DNA from: Candidatus Latescibacterota bacterium
GTDB taxonomy: Bacteria > Krumholzibacteriota > Krumholzibacteriia > WVZY01
DNA length: 64,000 nt
Direction: 5' to 3'
Assembly: GCA_011772205.1 (NCBI GenBank)
Contig: WVZY01000064.1
Coordinates: 29,461 to 93,460 of the forward strand
A program made the translations under genes and the position numbers. The notes beneath the pieces are model-generated. The model was not told the origin of the DNA. It ran no database searches and worked only from the letters and a program-made list of their open reading frames with translations. The stretch's first letter is position 1. The number at the start of each line of letters is the position of its first letter. Positions 1 to 8,582 of the stretch are shown here, piece after piece.

Positions 1-1
1 T

Positions 2-277
2 GTCGACCGCGAAATGCTCGAAGAAACCATGGCGGAATTCGAGCTGGGCGCAAGCGGGATTGTTTCAACGGAGGAAGCTACCAGGCTCGGCCGCGCCGCG
101 GGTGTGAACTTCCTGATGACGGGTTCGCTTTCCTCCATCACAAAAGTCGATCGAAGAGAAGATCAGCGATTTTACAGGCTCTCGATGCGGCTGGTAGATG
201 TGGAGAGAAATACCGTTACATGGGTCCATGAAAAAGAAATTCGCAAGATCGCCAGAAAAGGCGTTTTAAAATGGTGA
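2..277 (+). CDS. lpoB: LpoB-like penicillin-binding protein activator, C-terminal part
   Basis: The reading frame is open from the window edge, so this is the C-terminal part of a longer gene. The segment FLMTGSLSSITK, followed by FYRLSMRLVDVE and VTWVHEKEIRK, matches the end of LpoB (YcfM), the outer-membrane lipoprotein that activates PBP1B in Enterobacteria. A YcfL-like gene lies three genes downstream, and ycfL and lpoB are neighbours in E. coli, which supports the call. The stop overlaps the next start (ATGGTGA), indicating translational coupling. The signal peptide and lipobox would lie upstream of the window. Family assignment is good; an actual role in peptidoglycan synthase activation here is inferred. 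Confidence 0.8.
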   Translation, partial: VDREMLEETMAEFELGASGIVSTEEATRLGRAAGVNFLMTGSLSSITKVDRREDQRFYRLSMRLVDVERNTVTWVHEKEIRKIARKGVLKW

Positions 278-1488
278 GCCCTGGAAGACGCTTCGGTTCA
301 TATTTATTGTTGATGATAGCCACAATGCTGTTCGCAGTCGGCTGCGGGCCCACTACGCATGTTGTTGCATTGAGAGAGTACGAATCCGGCCGGCCCGCCG
401 TCGCGGAAGAGACGCTGTTCCCCCTCCTTCAAAAAACCCACAAAAACGATATCCTGTATCTATGGGACATGGGGATGTTTCGTTTTGCCCAGGGCAATTA
501 CATGATGGCAAACGAAGCGTGGCTAAAATCGGACGAGCTGGCAGGTATCGAACCCGGCGCTTTGGACACGGGCCTGGAGCTCTTTACGACCGATGCTGAT
601 AAGCGGTTCATTGGAGACCCCGTCGAATACAGCATGGCGTTTCTATATGTAGGACTAGGTTACTACGTGATGGGTGATTATGAAAACGCAACAGTTGCGT
701 TTAGAAAAAGCCTGGAATGGGATTACAGCGGTAATCCCGAGCGGCAGGGCGATATGGTGATTACGAACATGATGCTGGCCGAGTGTTACTCCAGAACCGG
801 AGATCATGACCAGGCAGTTGTTGGGTACAGACGGGCGCTGCAAAGCGCTCCGGAACTGATACCCGCTTACATCGGGATTTACCGTGAACTCGACAAAATG
901 GGAGATAACATACAGGAAAAAACTTACCGCGAGGAGCTCGCCGCGCTGATTTCGCAAGAATATGCCAAGGCTACGGACCGGAATCCACAGGGAGTTCTGG
1001 TCGTCGTCATGTCGGGTCCCGCTCCAAAAATTGAAGCGCAGGGGGAAGTATTTAGAAAGCGCAAAGAATTGGCTAGCTCCATCGATCGCTGGCAAATCGA
1101 ATGCAGTGGTCATCGGAGCGCCGTTGCCACGAGCCTGGCGGATGAGTTGATCACCCACCTGAAGGACCAAGGTGGTGAATTGGGCCAGGCGGTTCGAAAG
1201 GTCACACAAGCAACGGTGGCAGAAGCCATGCAGGAGGTGCCGATTCTCGGATTGTTTGCTCCATCGACCGAAGCCGACCTTCGGTACTGGACAACGCTTC
1301 CCGGACGCATATACGCCGGCTATATACCGCTCGAACCGGGTCTCCACAGCATCCGAGCTACCGCCTACGATGAAAATGGTGTTAGTCTGGAAAACTACAG
1401 GCAGACCTGGCACTATATTCCGGTTCACGAAGGTGAAAACACCGTTCTTGTGATTATATCGCACAAAAACCTACAGGAGTTGATGTAA
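271..1488 (+). CDS. TPR lipoprotein of the COG3014 type
   Basis: The product has 405 residues. A signal peptide ends in the lipobox FAVGC near residue 25, so this is a lipoprotein. TPR-like helices follow (FLYVGLGYYVMGDYENATVAF and AECYSRTGDHDQAVVGYRRAL segments, roughly residues 120-210). The C-terminal half resembles the uncharacterised COG3014 family, which tends to sit beside LpoB/YcfL genes. The start overlaps the lpoB stop by a few bases. The likely place is the periplasmic face of the outer membrane, as a scaffold for the Lpo system, but no function is established. An alternative GTG start lies one codon downstream. Confidence 0.75.
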   Translation: MVSPGRRFGSYLLLMIATMLFAVGCGPTTHVVALREYESGRPAVAEETLFPLLQKTHKNDILYLWDMGMFRFAQGNYMMANEAWLKSDELAGIEPGALDTGLELFTTDADKRFIGDPVEYSMAFLYVGLGYYVMGDYENATVAFRKSLEWDYSGNPERQGDMVITNMMLAECYSRTGDHDQAVVGYRRALQSAPELIPAYIGIYRELDKMGDNIQEKTYREELAALISQEYAKATDRNPQGVLVVVMSGPAPKIEAQGEVFRKRKELASSIDRWQIECSGHRSAVATSLADELITHLKDQGGELGQAVRKVTQATVAEAMQEVPILGLFAPSTEADLRYWTTLPGRIYAGYIPLEPGLHSIRATAYDENGVSLENYRQTWHYIPVHEGENTVLVIISHKNLQELM

Positions 1489-1541
1489 CCTTATTTTTGC
1501 TCTGCTGGAAGCCGAAATCCAGAAGGATTGCAAACAAAAAA

Positions 1542-2048
1542 ATGAAGCTTGGATCAATGCACTGCCGTTACGCGCGTCTGTCGCTGTCGATATTGTCGAC
1601 CACAGTTGCGCTTATCATTTTTATCGGTTGTGGCCCGCGCAGAGGCGGCTTCTTCGTTGTAAACAAGACCCTCGATGCGCCTCCCCCTGTCGCATGCTGC
1701 TCTGCGACCGGACACAATCCAGACAATATCCCGTACATTCTCGGTGGCAATTGCTTTTGCACACCAAGCCACCGTTTGATACAAGCGATGCACGCAGCCG
1801 GGTACCACCCCGACATAGATTACAAAAGCCTTGTGAATATGTACAAACACGCCGGCATAACAACAGATCTCGACCACAGGGGTTGCAACAATCTTTGTTC
1901 GAATGGCCCGCATGTGGCATTCGGCGGAAAATGTATGGCCACCCCAACACCGGGGACGCGCAACTATGAGCGCGTCCTATCGACGGCCGTTGCTCCTGCT
2001 GAAACGTCCGGGAACGCAAAAGAAAAGGAAGGGACTGATCGAAAATGA
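1542..2048 (+). CDS. Cys-rich lipoprotein, unknown function
   Basis: I chose the ATG at 1542 because it opens directly into a hydrophobic signal with lipobox IFIGC and follows a purine-rich AGAAGGA; the frame also allows an upstream TTG. The mature part carries about seven further cysteines (VACCS, NCFC, RGCNNLCSNG, GGKC), suggesting disulfides or metal binding in the periplasm. I do not recognise the family. The gene lies 53 bp after the COG3014-like gene and overlaps the YcfL-like gene (ATGA), so it is very probably co-transcribed and may be an extra component of this Lpo-type operon. Confidence 0.7.
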   Translation: MKLGSMHCRYARLSLSILSTTVALIIFIGCGPRRGGFFVVNKTLDAPPPVACCSATGHNPDNIPYILGGNCFCTPSHRLIQAMHAAGYHPDIDYKSLVNMYKHAGITTDLDHRGCNNLCSNGPHVAFGGKCMATPTPGTRNYERVLSTAVAPAETSGNAKEKEGTDRK

Positions 2049-2473
2049 AAGCTGTTCTTTCACGCCTGATACCGTTTTCACTCGCTGTTTTGACGCTCCT
2101 TATCGTATTCGCTATGACGAGCGGGTGTCTCTCGAAAGCGAAATACGTGAAAAAAGAGACACAGCTCGACACAGAGACCGTTGTGATGAAGGACATGGCA
2201 GTCGCAACGAATGTTGCTTTATATAAGGAGTGGAGCGAAACCGTAAATGGGCTATTGAAAGCTCACATCATTCTCAGGAATAAGAGAAACGCGACGGTAC
2301 AGCTCGAAATCAAAACTATCTTCCGGGATGATCAAGGCGTGCCGATCGAGACAACCAGCGATACATGGTTTCCTATCATGATCGAGTCCAACGAAGACTA
2401 TCACTATTCGAGGCTTTGTCCGGAACCCGGTGGCGTGAGTTATCAATTTCTCATAAAGACCGCGGGACAATAG
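2045..2473 (+). CDS. YcfL-like lipoprotein (DUF1425)
   Basis: The product has 142 residues, with a signal peptide ending in the lipobox-like MTSGC. The mature domain (AHIILRNKRNATVQLEIKT and FRDDQGVPIETTSDTWFPI segments) has the pattern of DUF1425/YcfL, a small beta-sandwich lipoprotein encoded next to lpoB in Enterobacteria. The start overlaps the previous stop (ATGA) and has GAAGGGA about nine bases upstream. It completes a four-gene lipoprotein operon. The biochemical function of YcfL is unknown. Confidence 0.7.
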   Translation: MKAVLSRLIPFSLAVLTLLIVFAMTSGCLSKAKYVKKETQLDTETVVMKDMAVATNVALYKEWSETVNGLLKAHIILRNKRNATVQLEIKTIFRDDQGVPIETTSDTWFPIMIESNEDYHYSRLCPEPGGVSYQFLIKTAGQ

Positions 2474-2552
2474 TCCGTCCCGATGAGCTTGGGCTTCACC
2501 CTATGATTAGTAAATTTCCGTTATCGAACGATTCCTTATGCTAGGAGGAGCC

Positions 2553-3206
2553 ATGCTTAAAGCGTACGCGAAAACATTTTCGATCCTTATCCTTTTTTTG
2601 GCGGTCTGTATGGCAAGCACGGATGTCTGGTCGCAAGCGGAGGTAGGATTCGACGTGAGAGGAGGGCTTGCCACTCCTGTGGGTGATTTCAACGATCCAT
2701 TCAATCTTGGTTTTGGGATCCATGGCTCAGTTTATGTGGAATTTTCGCCTGTTGCTGCGGCCGGTTTGGGTATCGGATTCAACCGCTTCGGTTATGACGA
2801 GACCCAAGCTGGAGCGGATATCAATGCATCGGGAGGCGAAATCTCCTTGCTCAACATTTGCCCGGAACTCAGATTCATGGTTGGTACGGAGGATATGCCC
2901 ACATTCTCCTTCGTAATAGGCGCCGGGCTGTACCGAATTTCGCAAGCAGATCTCACTCTCTCCGGATTTGTGACTCCTCCCGCTCCTCCTCCCGATACGA
3001 TAACTCTTGAGTTCGATGCAATCAGCAAGTTTGGCATCAACACGGCAGGGAAGGTCGTATTCCCCGTTTCTCCCATATTCAAGATCGGTGTCGAGGCAAT
3101 GTACCATTTCGTCTTTACCGAAGAGGACGATCCTGCGGCCAGCTTGCAGGTAAACACAAGCTACTTCGATTTTATGGCGGTTTTTGCGATTAGTACGGGC
3201 ACTTGA
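2553..3206 (+). CDS. Outer-membrane beta-barrel protein
   Basis: Two ATGs are possible. The second (2553) has AGGAGGAG at 2543-2550 and is preferred; the first ATG (2538) lies upstream of that ribosome site. A signal peptide ends near VWSQAEV. The mature protein alternates short hydrophobic and polar beta strands with Gly-rich turns (VRGGLATPVGDFND, GFGIHGSVYVEFS, AAGLGIGFNRFGY) as in OmpA/OmpW-like eight-stranded barrels. The last residues do not end in a classical Phe. Eighty bases separate it from the lipoprotein operon, so it may be transcribed separately. No substrate can be inferred. Confidence 0.65.
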   Translation: MLKAYAKTFSILILFLAVCMASTDVWSQAEVGFDVRGGLATPVGDFNDPFNLGFGIHGSVYVEFSPVAAAGLGIGFNRFGYDETQAGADINASGGEISLLNICPELRFMVGTEDMPTFSFVIGAGLYRISQADLTLSGFVTPPAPPPDTITLEFDAISKFGINTAGKVVFPVSPIFKIGVEAMYHFVFTEEDDPAASLQVNTSYFDFMAVFAISTGT

Positions 3207-3285
3207 TCATCCTTGCGAAAGAAATAATGCCCAGGACGCTGCATCCACAAGGGCTGCGATCCTTTTTCCGTGAGGAGGTTTCGTT

Positions 3286-3702
3286 ATGACTGACAGAGTT
3301 ATCAAAGTCAACTATTGCAGCACTACTGTCACTAGCCGCGCCGGGCAGGGTGCTAAGGTGCTGTCCGAGCTCAAGAAGGCCGGCGTCAATCTGGCTGCAT
3401 TTACGGGATTCCCAACCAGAGGCGGCAAAGCCCAGCTCGATTTTATCGCCGAGAACATGACCCCCGTCCGTCGGGTTTTCAAGGAACATGGCTGGAAGTT
3501 GAGCAAGACCAAAAGGGGATTTCTCATTTATGGTGACGATAAAGTTGGTGCTGTCTTCAAGCACGTCCAGAAGCTTGCCGATAAGAGAATCAACATCACT
3601 GCGGCCGATGCGGTGCGAGCAGGTAAGGGGCGTTATGGGATGCTCCTCTGGGTCAAACCGAAAGACTTTGCTCGAGCGGCGAGAATACTGAAAGCCAAAT
3701 AG
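3286..3702 (+). CDS. Tandem ACT-like domain protein
   Basis: The product has 138 residues with no signal peptide. Two ACT-like halves are visible: VLSELKKAGVNLAAFTGFP near residues 25-45 and VQKLADKRINITAADAVRAG near 93-112. Each shows the small-molecule-sensing pattern of a helix, then Gly/Asn and a beta strand. The start has a strong GAGGAGG seven bases upstream. ACT domains bind amino acids, but this protein carries no enzyme domain, so it may be a stand-alone regulator. The stop TAG overlaps the beginning of a long inverted repeat. Confidence 0.6.
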   Translation: MTDRVIKVNYCSTTVTSRAGQGAKVLSELKKAGVNLAAFTGFPTRGGKAQLDFIAENMTPVRRVFKEHGWKLSKTKRGFLIYGDDKVGAVFKHVQKLADKRINITAADAVRAGKGRYGMLLWVKPKDFARAARILKAK

Positions 3703-3764
3703 CCTTAATGCATCAAAAATGAACGCCTCACGCAAAGTCGAGGCGATTGTTGACGCATTAAGGC
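3702..3764. repeat. Long imperfect inverted repeat after the ACT gene
   Basis: Left arm GCCTTAATGCATCAA (3702-3716) pairs with TTGACGCATTAAGGC (3750-3764) with one mismatch. An inner stem CGCCTC/GAGGCG (3724-3729 with 3740-3745) encloses a ten-base loop. There is no T-run on either side, so it is not a textbook intrinsic terminator. It could end transcription of the ACT gene with Rho, or be a small palindromic mobile repeat. Confidence 0.7.
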
Positions 3765-3913
3765 AGAATGATAAGTTCAATTATGCAAGCATGTGCCCCT
3801 TATCCAGGAGCACAGGGATCACATGACTTGCAGAGGGTTCGTGGTTCCTCAGCCCGCCGCTGACAGACCCAATAAAGGGCCGAGCGGTGAGGACTTTTAG
3901 TCCTCTTCGTTTC

Positions 3914-4684
3914 CTAGTCAATCCTGCGTGCGCGCACTCCAAAATCGACGTTGTCATTCACCCAGGCGAAAAAGTGCTCCTGATGATTCAATGGAGTTCC
4001 TGGTACCAATATCTTAGGATCCTTCCAGGACACCATTACATCGGCATCTTGAGTCCATATCTTGACTCTCTTGCGCTTGACACTTGTCTGCCAGCTCTTT
4101 CCAACAACAGCGTCGGTATACAGTAACCGAATGGTAACACTCCTGGCGAGCCTCTCGAGTGGCTTGACAACGATGCTTTGATAGTTCGTTTTGCCATCCT
4201 TCTTCACATCAGGGATACCGTCGCTCACCATGACTATTGTGATCGGCCTGAGGACAAGATTTTTGCTTCTTACTGTATACGCAACTTGCTCGAAGAAAGC
4301 GTTGAAATCCGTGTATGGATTCGGCTCTTCCTTCGGAAACATTTTCCGCAGCGTTTCAGCTATTTCCTCCATGGATTTATTCTCGAAGGTTTGAATCGGA
4401 TAAAACGTCTTCGGCTCATCAGCTCGAGCACCACCGATAGAACTCACAAACAGCGCTTTCGGGACTTCCAACCCGCCAATACTATTGAGATGACAATATA
4501 AATATCGCGCAAGGAAGTCTATCGAGTCATCGAAATGCGGTCCATTCATGAAGGAACCGCTCACGTCCACACCAACGAACATCGACATTCTAGGCTTGGG
4601 GCCGTCGCTATTGCCCGACAAGTTGCAGCCGTTGACTATGACTAGCAAGACGATGGCAAACAGAGTTATTCTACGCTTGTTCAT
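3914..4684 (-). CDS. von Willebrand factor A-like lipoprotein
   Basis: The ATG at 4684 has GGAG nine bases upstream; a TTG three codons earlier also opens the frame. A signal peptide ends in lipobox VIVNGC. The mature protein begins a vWA-like fold: MFVGVDVSGSF carries the DxSxS metal-site motif, and ITIVMVSDGIPD is the typical fourth strand with its Asp. No other catalytic motif is visible. The upstream membrane-protein gene ends 24 bp before this start, so the two form an operon and the vWA protein may act with that membrane partner. Ligand and role are unknown. Confidence 0.7.
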   Translation of the reverse strand: MNKRRITLFAIVLLVIVNGCNLSGNSDGPKPRMSMFVGVDVSGSFMNGPHFDDSIDFLARYLYCHLNSIGGLEVPKALFVSSIGGARADEPKTFYPIQTFENKSMEEIAETLRKMFPKEEPNPYTDFNAFFEQVAYTVRSKNLVLRPITIVMVSDGIPDVKKDGKTNYQSIVVKPLERLARSVTIRLLYTDAVVGKSWQTSVKRKRVKIWTQDADVMVSWKDPKILVPGTPLNHQEHFFAWVNDNVDFGVRARRID

Positions 4685-4708
4685 GGCGATCAACTCCAGG
4701 CTAAGACG

Positions 4709-6064
4709 TTAGACATCTTCCAAGGACGGCTTGCTCTGTCTCGAAGCATTTATGACAAAGGGATCATCTTCAACTGGAGCCGCCGTCGGGATATTGTCGA
4801 CTATCGGTTCCGGTTCCTGCGATTTGACTTTGGGCGAATTCTGTCTCTTCGCAGGCTCCGATCTGAGTAATTCTGATTCTCGCCTGATGCTCCTGATCAG
4901 GTCTTCCGAGTACTTGATTGCATCAATATCTTTAAAAGGAAGCCGGAACAAATGCTGGTTGATCACACAAAGCGTGCAGAAATTCAATCCAGCAGCAATC
5001 ACCTGGAGAGGAGGCAGCAGAAATGCCGCGATTAGATCCTCGCCTTTCTCCTTCATCCAGACCGATTCCTTTTTGATTCTTTCCCAATACTCACCTGATA
5101 TCTCGAGCACATGACTCTCGACAGGTTTGCCTCGCGAGTTGGTCTTCAAGCCCCTGCCCTGAATGACGGCCATAATGGTGGGAGTACCATGACTGGCGAA
5201 CAAGAACCACGAGAGACTTCTGACTCCGAACCAAACAAAACCCGCTATTGCGAGCGTCCAGAACACGCCGAGCTCGAAATTCTCCGAATACTGTGCGAAC
5301 CAGGGGACGAGCGAATCGACGAACTCCCTGTACAGGAAAACAACTTCGACGAACAGCACGACCATCTCGATCGCTCCTATGCGGGCTATTGTCGCAACAC
5401 GCTTTGTTTTGAACGAATCCACAAATGTTGAAAGAACCGCATAACTACCCAGTACGACAAAAAACAGGAACAAGAAGAGAGGCAGACGGACGAACGCCTC
5501 GCTCATCGTCTCGCCGGTTATGTTGGAAAACGTGTCTATCACCAAAGGAGACATGACATAGGTAAATATTGTTGTTTCGACCAAACACCAGGACAATGTT
5601 AATGCAACAGCGATCCATGGAATCGGCGATCTAACGACACTTTGCCCCATCTGCTTGAGCATATAGGCCGGCATGAGCAACACATCATGTACGATTGCCC
5701 AAACACCAAGAGCCACCATTCGCAGTATACCGAGGAGCGCAACAACAAGATTAAAAATGAATTGAAAGACGCCTCCCCAGAAGGAAAGTATCGATTTCCC
5801 CAAATCCCACCATGTGACAAACAGCGCTGTGACGTATTCCTGACGTTTTTGCCGGATCGGCACGGTCAGGACGCATGCGATGCTCGCCCAGCAGCTCAGT
5901 AATATGACTCCGGCGGGCAGCAGGACGAGTATTCTTTTTGCGGTCAGAAGCCACAAGGGATCACCTGCACCCCAGGCAAAGCGCAGGAAAACTTCCTGGA
6001 AGTACATCGGGAAAAATAGCGCAGATAGAATTATTTTAATGATTCCGCTCGTGTTATTGAACAT
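4709..6064 (-). CDS. Multi-span inner-membrane protein, unknown
   Basis: I chose the ATG at 6064, which has GGGGGAT about seven bases upstream, over a TTG at 6091. About seven to eight hydrophobic segments span residues 10-300 (for example VLLPAGVILLSCW and FQFIFNLVVALLGILRMVALG). They are followed by a hydrophilic cytoplasmic tail rich in Arg, Ser, Glu and Pro (about 380-450). I do not recognise the family. It is first in a two-gene unit with the vWA lipoprotein. Confidence 0.6.
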   Translation of the reverse strand: MFNNTSGIIKIILSALFFPMYFQEVFLRFAWGAGDPLWLLTAKRILVLLPAGVILLSCWASIACVLTVPIRQKRQEYVTALFVTWWDLGKSILSFWGGVFQFIFNLVVALLGILRMVALGVWAIVHDVLLMPAYMLKQMGQSVVRSPIPWIAVALTLSWCLVETTIFTYVMSPLVIDTFSNITGETMSEAFVRLPLFLFLFFVVLGSYAVLSTFVDSFKTKRVATIARIGAIEMVVLFVEVVFLYREFVDSLVPWFAQYSENFELGVFWTLAIAGFVWFGVRSLSWFLFASHGTPTIMAVIQGRGLKTNSRGKPVESHVLEISGEYWERIKKESVWMKEKGEDLIAAFLLPPLQVIAAGLNFCTLCVINQHLFRLPFKDIDAIKYSEDLIRSIRRESELLRSEPAKRQNSPKVKSQEPEPIVDNIPTAAPVEDDPFVINASRQSKPSLEDV

Positions 6065-6562
6065 GACTGATCCCCCAAACCGTTGAGCCAAAATATGGGC
6101 TTGCTAGCCCCCTTTACGATTTATTGTGTTGAATATCGCAAATCCCACCAATTAGTGGGACCACATGAATGTTCCTCATGATTGGCTGGTTCTTCGGCGC
6201 ATAATCCATGCCCGGCTCAATCCGGCCCTGGCGCATTGCTGCTCAGATTCGCGCAACGTTCCCCATTGTGCCCTTTAATTGCGGAAAGAACCGGCTCCCC
6301 CCGTGGGCCGTTTCCCATGCGTATTCATGGAAAATGTTGTAAAAAGCACGTCCGGGGGGCCTAAATTGGCCCGTTAGGAAATGCCCAGAAGTTGCTTTTA
6401 CTTCTTTGGTAGGGACTTACAACGCCTATAACCCGAATGTAGGTGAAATCGAGGGCGCATTCTTCAGAGGTGCACTTCGCAATGCAACCGGCACACTCAA
6501 TGAGCCTGTTGTCGCCATGCTCCATGCAAATTCATAGCCTTTTTGACCAGAATATGAGGCGT
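6065..6562. other. Non-coding stretch, nothing recognised
   Basis: About 500 bases between two minus-strand units. It must hold the promoter of the membrane-protein/vWA operon. A short GGGCT-TGCT-AGCCC stem sits at 6097-6110. The remaining short ORFs have no family signal or ribosome site. The 3' end of the broken Ntn hydrolase lies beyond it. Confidence 0.5.
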
Positions 6563-7636
6563 CTAATGCACACAGGACAAGCTTTCCGGATACCGGGCCA
6601 GTATTTCGAGGAGATCCGGAGTAACTTCCTTCAAAAACTCCGTCTGCGAAAACGTCTTCATAATAAGGGCGCGATTTTTTTCACAGCTGTAATCCTCGAA
6701 TTCCTCCGAGACGTCGCCTGATTCCTTTGAGTCGAGATCGTACGTCTTGACCGGTTGGTCGCATGAAAAGTCGAACGCCGCTAAATCGAGGAAACGGATC
6801 GATGGATTGGTCTTCGTACGGAAATGGATTCTTCGGTTGGCAATATCGTAAACGATGCTCCACCATGTATACTCTTGCGAACCGACTTTATCCAGTATCT
6901 CAAATGCATAGCTCATTGACTTGCCGGGAGGACCGGGTGCATAGGCATCCAACATCTTTGACGCCCATACGAATCTGCCCAAGCTGCTGCCTTCGGCAAT
7001 GAATTCTTCGTTCGTTTCATCTCCATCGAATCGATTCAGGAAATCAAGCGATGTGTCTTACCTGCTGTTCGTTAGAACATGGACAGGAAAGCTCTTCCCC
7101 GAATGGATCACTCGCTCGCCGTCGATGAATTCAATGCTTGCGCAGTCCCCGTTCCGGTCGCACACCAGATAATGGATTTTTGATGGACTATCGGAATTGA
7201 TTCGGATGAGAGAATCGGTAGCGATGACTTCTGCTACCGTGCCGCAGTTATCCAGCTGGTACTGAATCCACTGCAGGGTGTTGACCGCCGGCCTGGAATC
7301 GGGCTCCGGATAGGTTGAACTATCCATCCACATATTGTCCACAACCAGACCAGCCTCGTTCATGCCGCCCATCGGCATCTCACGGCCGTACATATTGAAC
7401 GTTACGCTCCCATATTTGGAGACCCATTGCGCAGGATTCGAGAAGGTAGCTGCATGTTTAGCGACGTTACGCTTGTTGATGATTACCACTCCATAGCCCA
7501 TATGGTAGTCGAAGTTCTTACCGAATACCGTTTTGTCCCCTTTACCGAGGCAGAAGGTGCTGCAGGTGTGGCCTGTCTCCGATGCAATGCATGCGAGCAA
7601 AAGCAATGCTGGCAAGAAGGCAAGGCGTTTCAACAT
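6563..7636 (-). pseudogene. Choloylglycine hydrolase-like Ntn hydrolase with in-frame stop
   Basis: Starting at the ATG at 7636 (AGGAGG upstream), the protein has a signal sequence and then TCSTFCLGKGD, whose Cys is the expected N-terminal nucleophile. FGKNFDYHMGYG and GGMNEAGLVVDNMWM are also typical of penicillin V acylase/bile-salt hydrolase-like linear-amide hydrolases. At 7058-7060 a TAA interrupts the frame. Translation continues in the same frame for 165 codons (PVHVLTNSR-stop-DTSLDFLNRF, then TWWSIVYDIANRRIHFRT), which is the normal C-terminal half. Homologs usually have Tyr or a similar residue here, so a single TAC/TAT to TAA change explains it. The segment LLLAC could also act as a lipobox. 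It lies 16 bp after a TetR gene, as an operon. Confidence 0.8.
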
Positions 7637-7652
7637 AGAATGTCCTCCTTGG

Positions 7653-8270
7653 CTACTTCGAATCTTTAGTAGATACCTCCTCATCCCGGGGCGGGCCCGG
7701 AGTATAAAAGTCCATGAAGATGGCTTTCAATTCGTCCTTGCTCGAACCTTCCACCGATTCGAGGGTACCCGATATAAGGAGAGAGACGAATCCATGAAGC
7801 AGAATCCAACCGATCATTGCACCTTTGCGAGGGTCGTCTCTGTATAGGCCTTTTGCGGCCAGATCTTCCAGCATCTTCCTGGCAGCGAGATAGGAGAAAT
7901 GCAGAGTTTCGTACTCATCCCCCCTTACCAGGGTTTTATCGAGCAATTCCTCCATGAAGTGCCTGTAGAGATGTGGATTATCTTCCGCGAATTCAATATA
8001 GATTTCCCCTAAGGTACGGATGGCTGATTGAGGATCCCTCGTGGGATCGATCTGTCCGATCTTTTCGTTGAGCTTTCGTGCTGTCCGCAGCTTGATTTGA
8101 ACGAAAATGTGCTCTTTCGATTTGAAATAATAGTACAGCGTAGTGGGAGTGACTCCGACTTCTTTGGCCAGGCGGCGCATGTTCAAAGCGAAATGCCCAT
8201 CGGCTGCAACGATCTTTTCGGCTACCGAGAGAATTCTCTCCGGCAATTCTGGGTTGGGGAGTCGGGTCAT
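7653..8270 (-). CDS. TetR/AcrR family transcriptional regulator
   Basis: The product is about 205 residues. The N-terminal DNA-binding domain (about residues 10-60) contains the classical helix-turn-helix MRRLAKEVGVTPTTLYYYFKSKEHIF. The C-terminal ligand domain is all helical (LGEIYIEFAEDNPHLYRHFMEELL). It lies directly upstream of the secreted Ntn hydrolase gene and likely controls that gene and itself. A 14-base perfect palindrome in an AT-rich stretch just upstream of the start is a candidate operator. Start: ATG at 8270, or a TTG three codons earlier; neither has a strong ribosome site. Confidence 0.85.
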   Translation of the reverse strand: MTRLPNPELPERILSVAEKIVAADGHFALNMRRLAKEVGVTPTTLYYYFKSKEHIFVQIKLRTARKLNEKIGQIDPTRDPQSAIRTLGEIYIEFAEDNPHLYRHFMEELLDKTLVRGDEYETLHFSYLAARKMLEDLAAKGLYRDDPRKGAMIGWILLHGFVSLLISGTLESVEGSSKDELKAIFMDFYTPGPPRDEEVSTKDSK

Positions 8271-8292
8271 AACATCCAAAAACTCATATTTT

Positions 8293-8306
8293 TTATTTTA
8301 AAATAA
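8293..8306. promoter_or_regulatory. Candidate TetR operator palindrome
   Basis: TTATTTTAAAATAA is a perfect 14-base dyad located 23 bases upstream of the TetR start, in a strongly AT-rich promoter region. TetR-family proteins usually bind palindromes in their own promoter. Low sequence complexity makes chance occurrence possible. Confidence 0.4.
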
Positions 8307-8365
8307 GTTTTAAATATAACTGCGTTAATATTACATAGTTCTAATTATCTTGTCAAGCACCATTT

Positions 8366-8545
8366 CAAGAGGCCGCCCAGCTCATTCGCTTGATCGAAGC
8401 GGATGGCCGATTCCTGCCAGGAAGATCCGATTTTTTGATAAGACGACACCGGCACTCGCCTGGCTTGGAGATCGTTCTTAATCTCATGGCCCGGCTAAGT
8501 GCCGGCGCTCTTGTCTCGAGGTTGGGAGCCATAAAGCCACACTGA
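8366..8545 (+). pseudogene. Decayed hicA-like toxin gene
   Basis: A plus-strand frame with no usable start reads QEAAQLIRLIEADGRFL and later PGLEIVLNLMARLSAGAL, then VSRLGAI. This follows the HicA mRNA-interferase pattern: LIxLIExDGWxL at the N-terminus, an H-rich PG turn, then LxxGTLxSILKQAGI with the same spacing from PG. The essential GSHH-type His strand is replaced (GRSDFLIRRHRH), and no ATG or hicB partner is visible. I read it as a toxin-antitoxin remnant rather than a live gene. Confidence 0.45.
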
Positions 8546-8582
8546 CGGCCTCCTGGTTCCGGCACCCAAACTGGATGAGCAC

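Noticed and set aside
2538..3206. Upstream ATG at 2538 as start of the barrel protein
   Set aside because: The AGGAGGAG ribosome site lies downstream of that ATG and serves the ATG at 2553.
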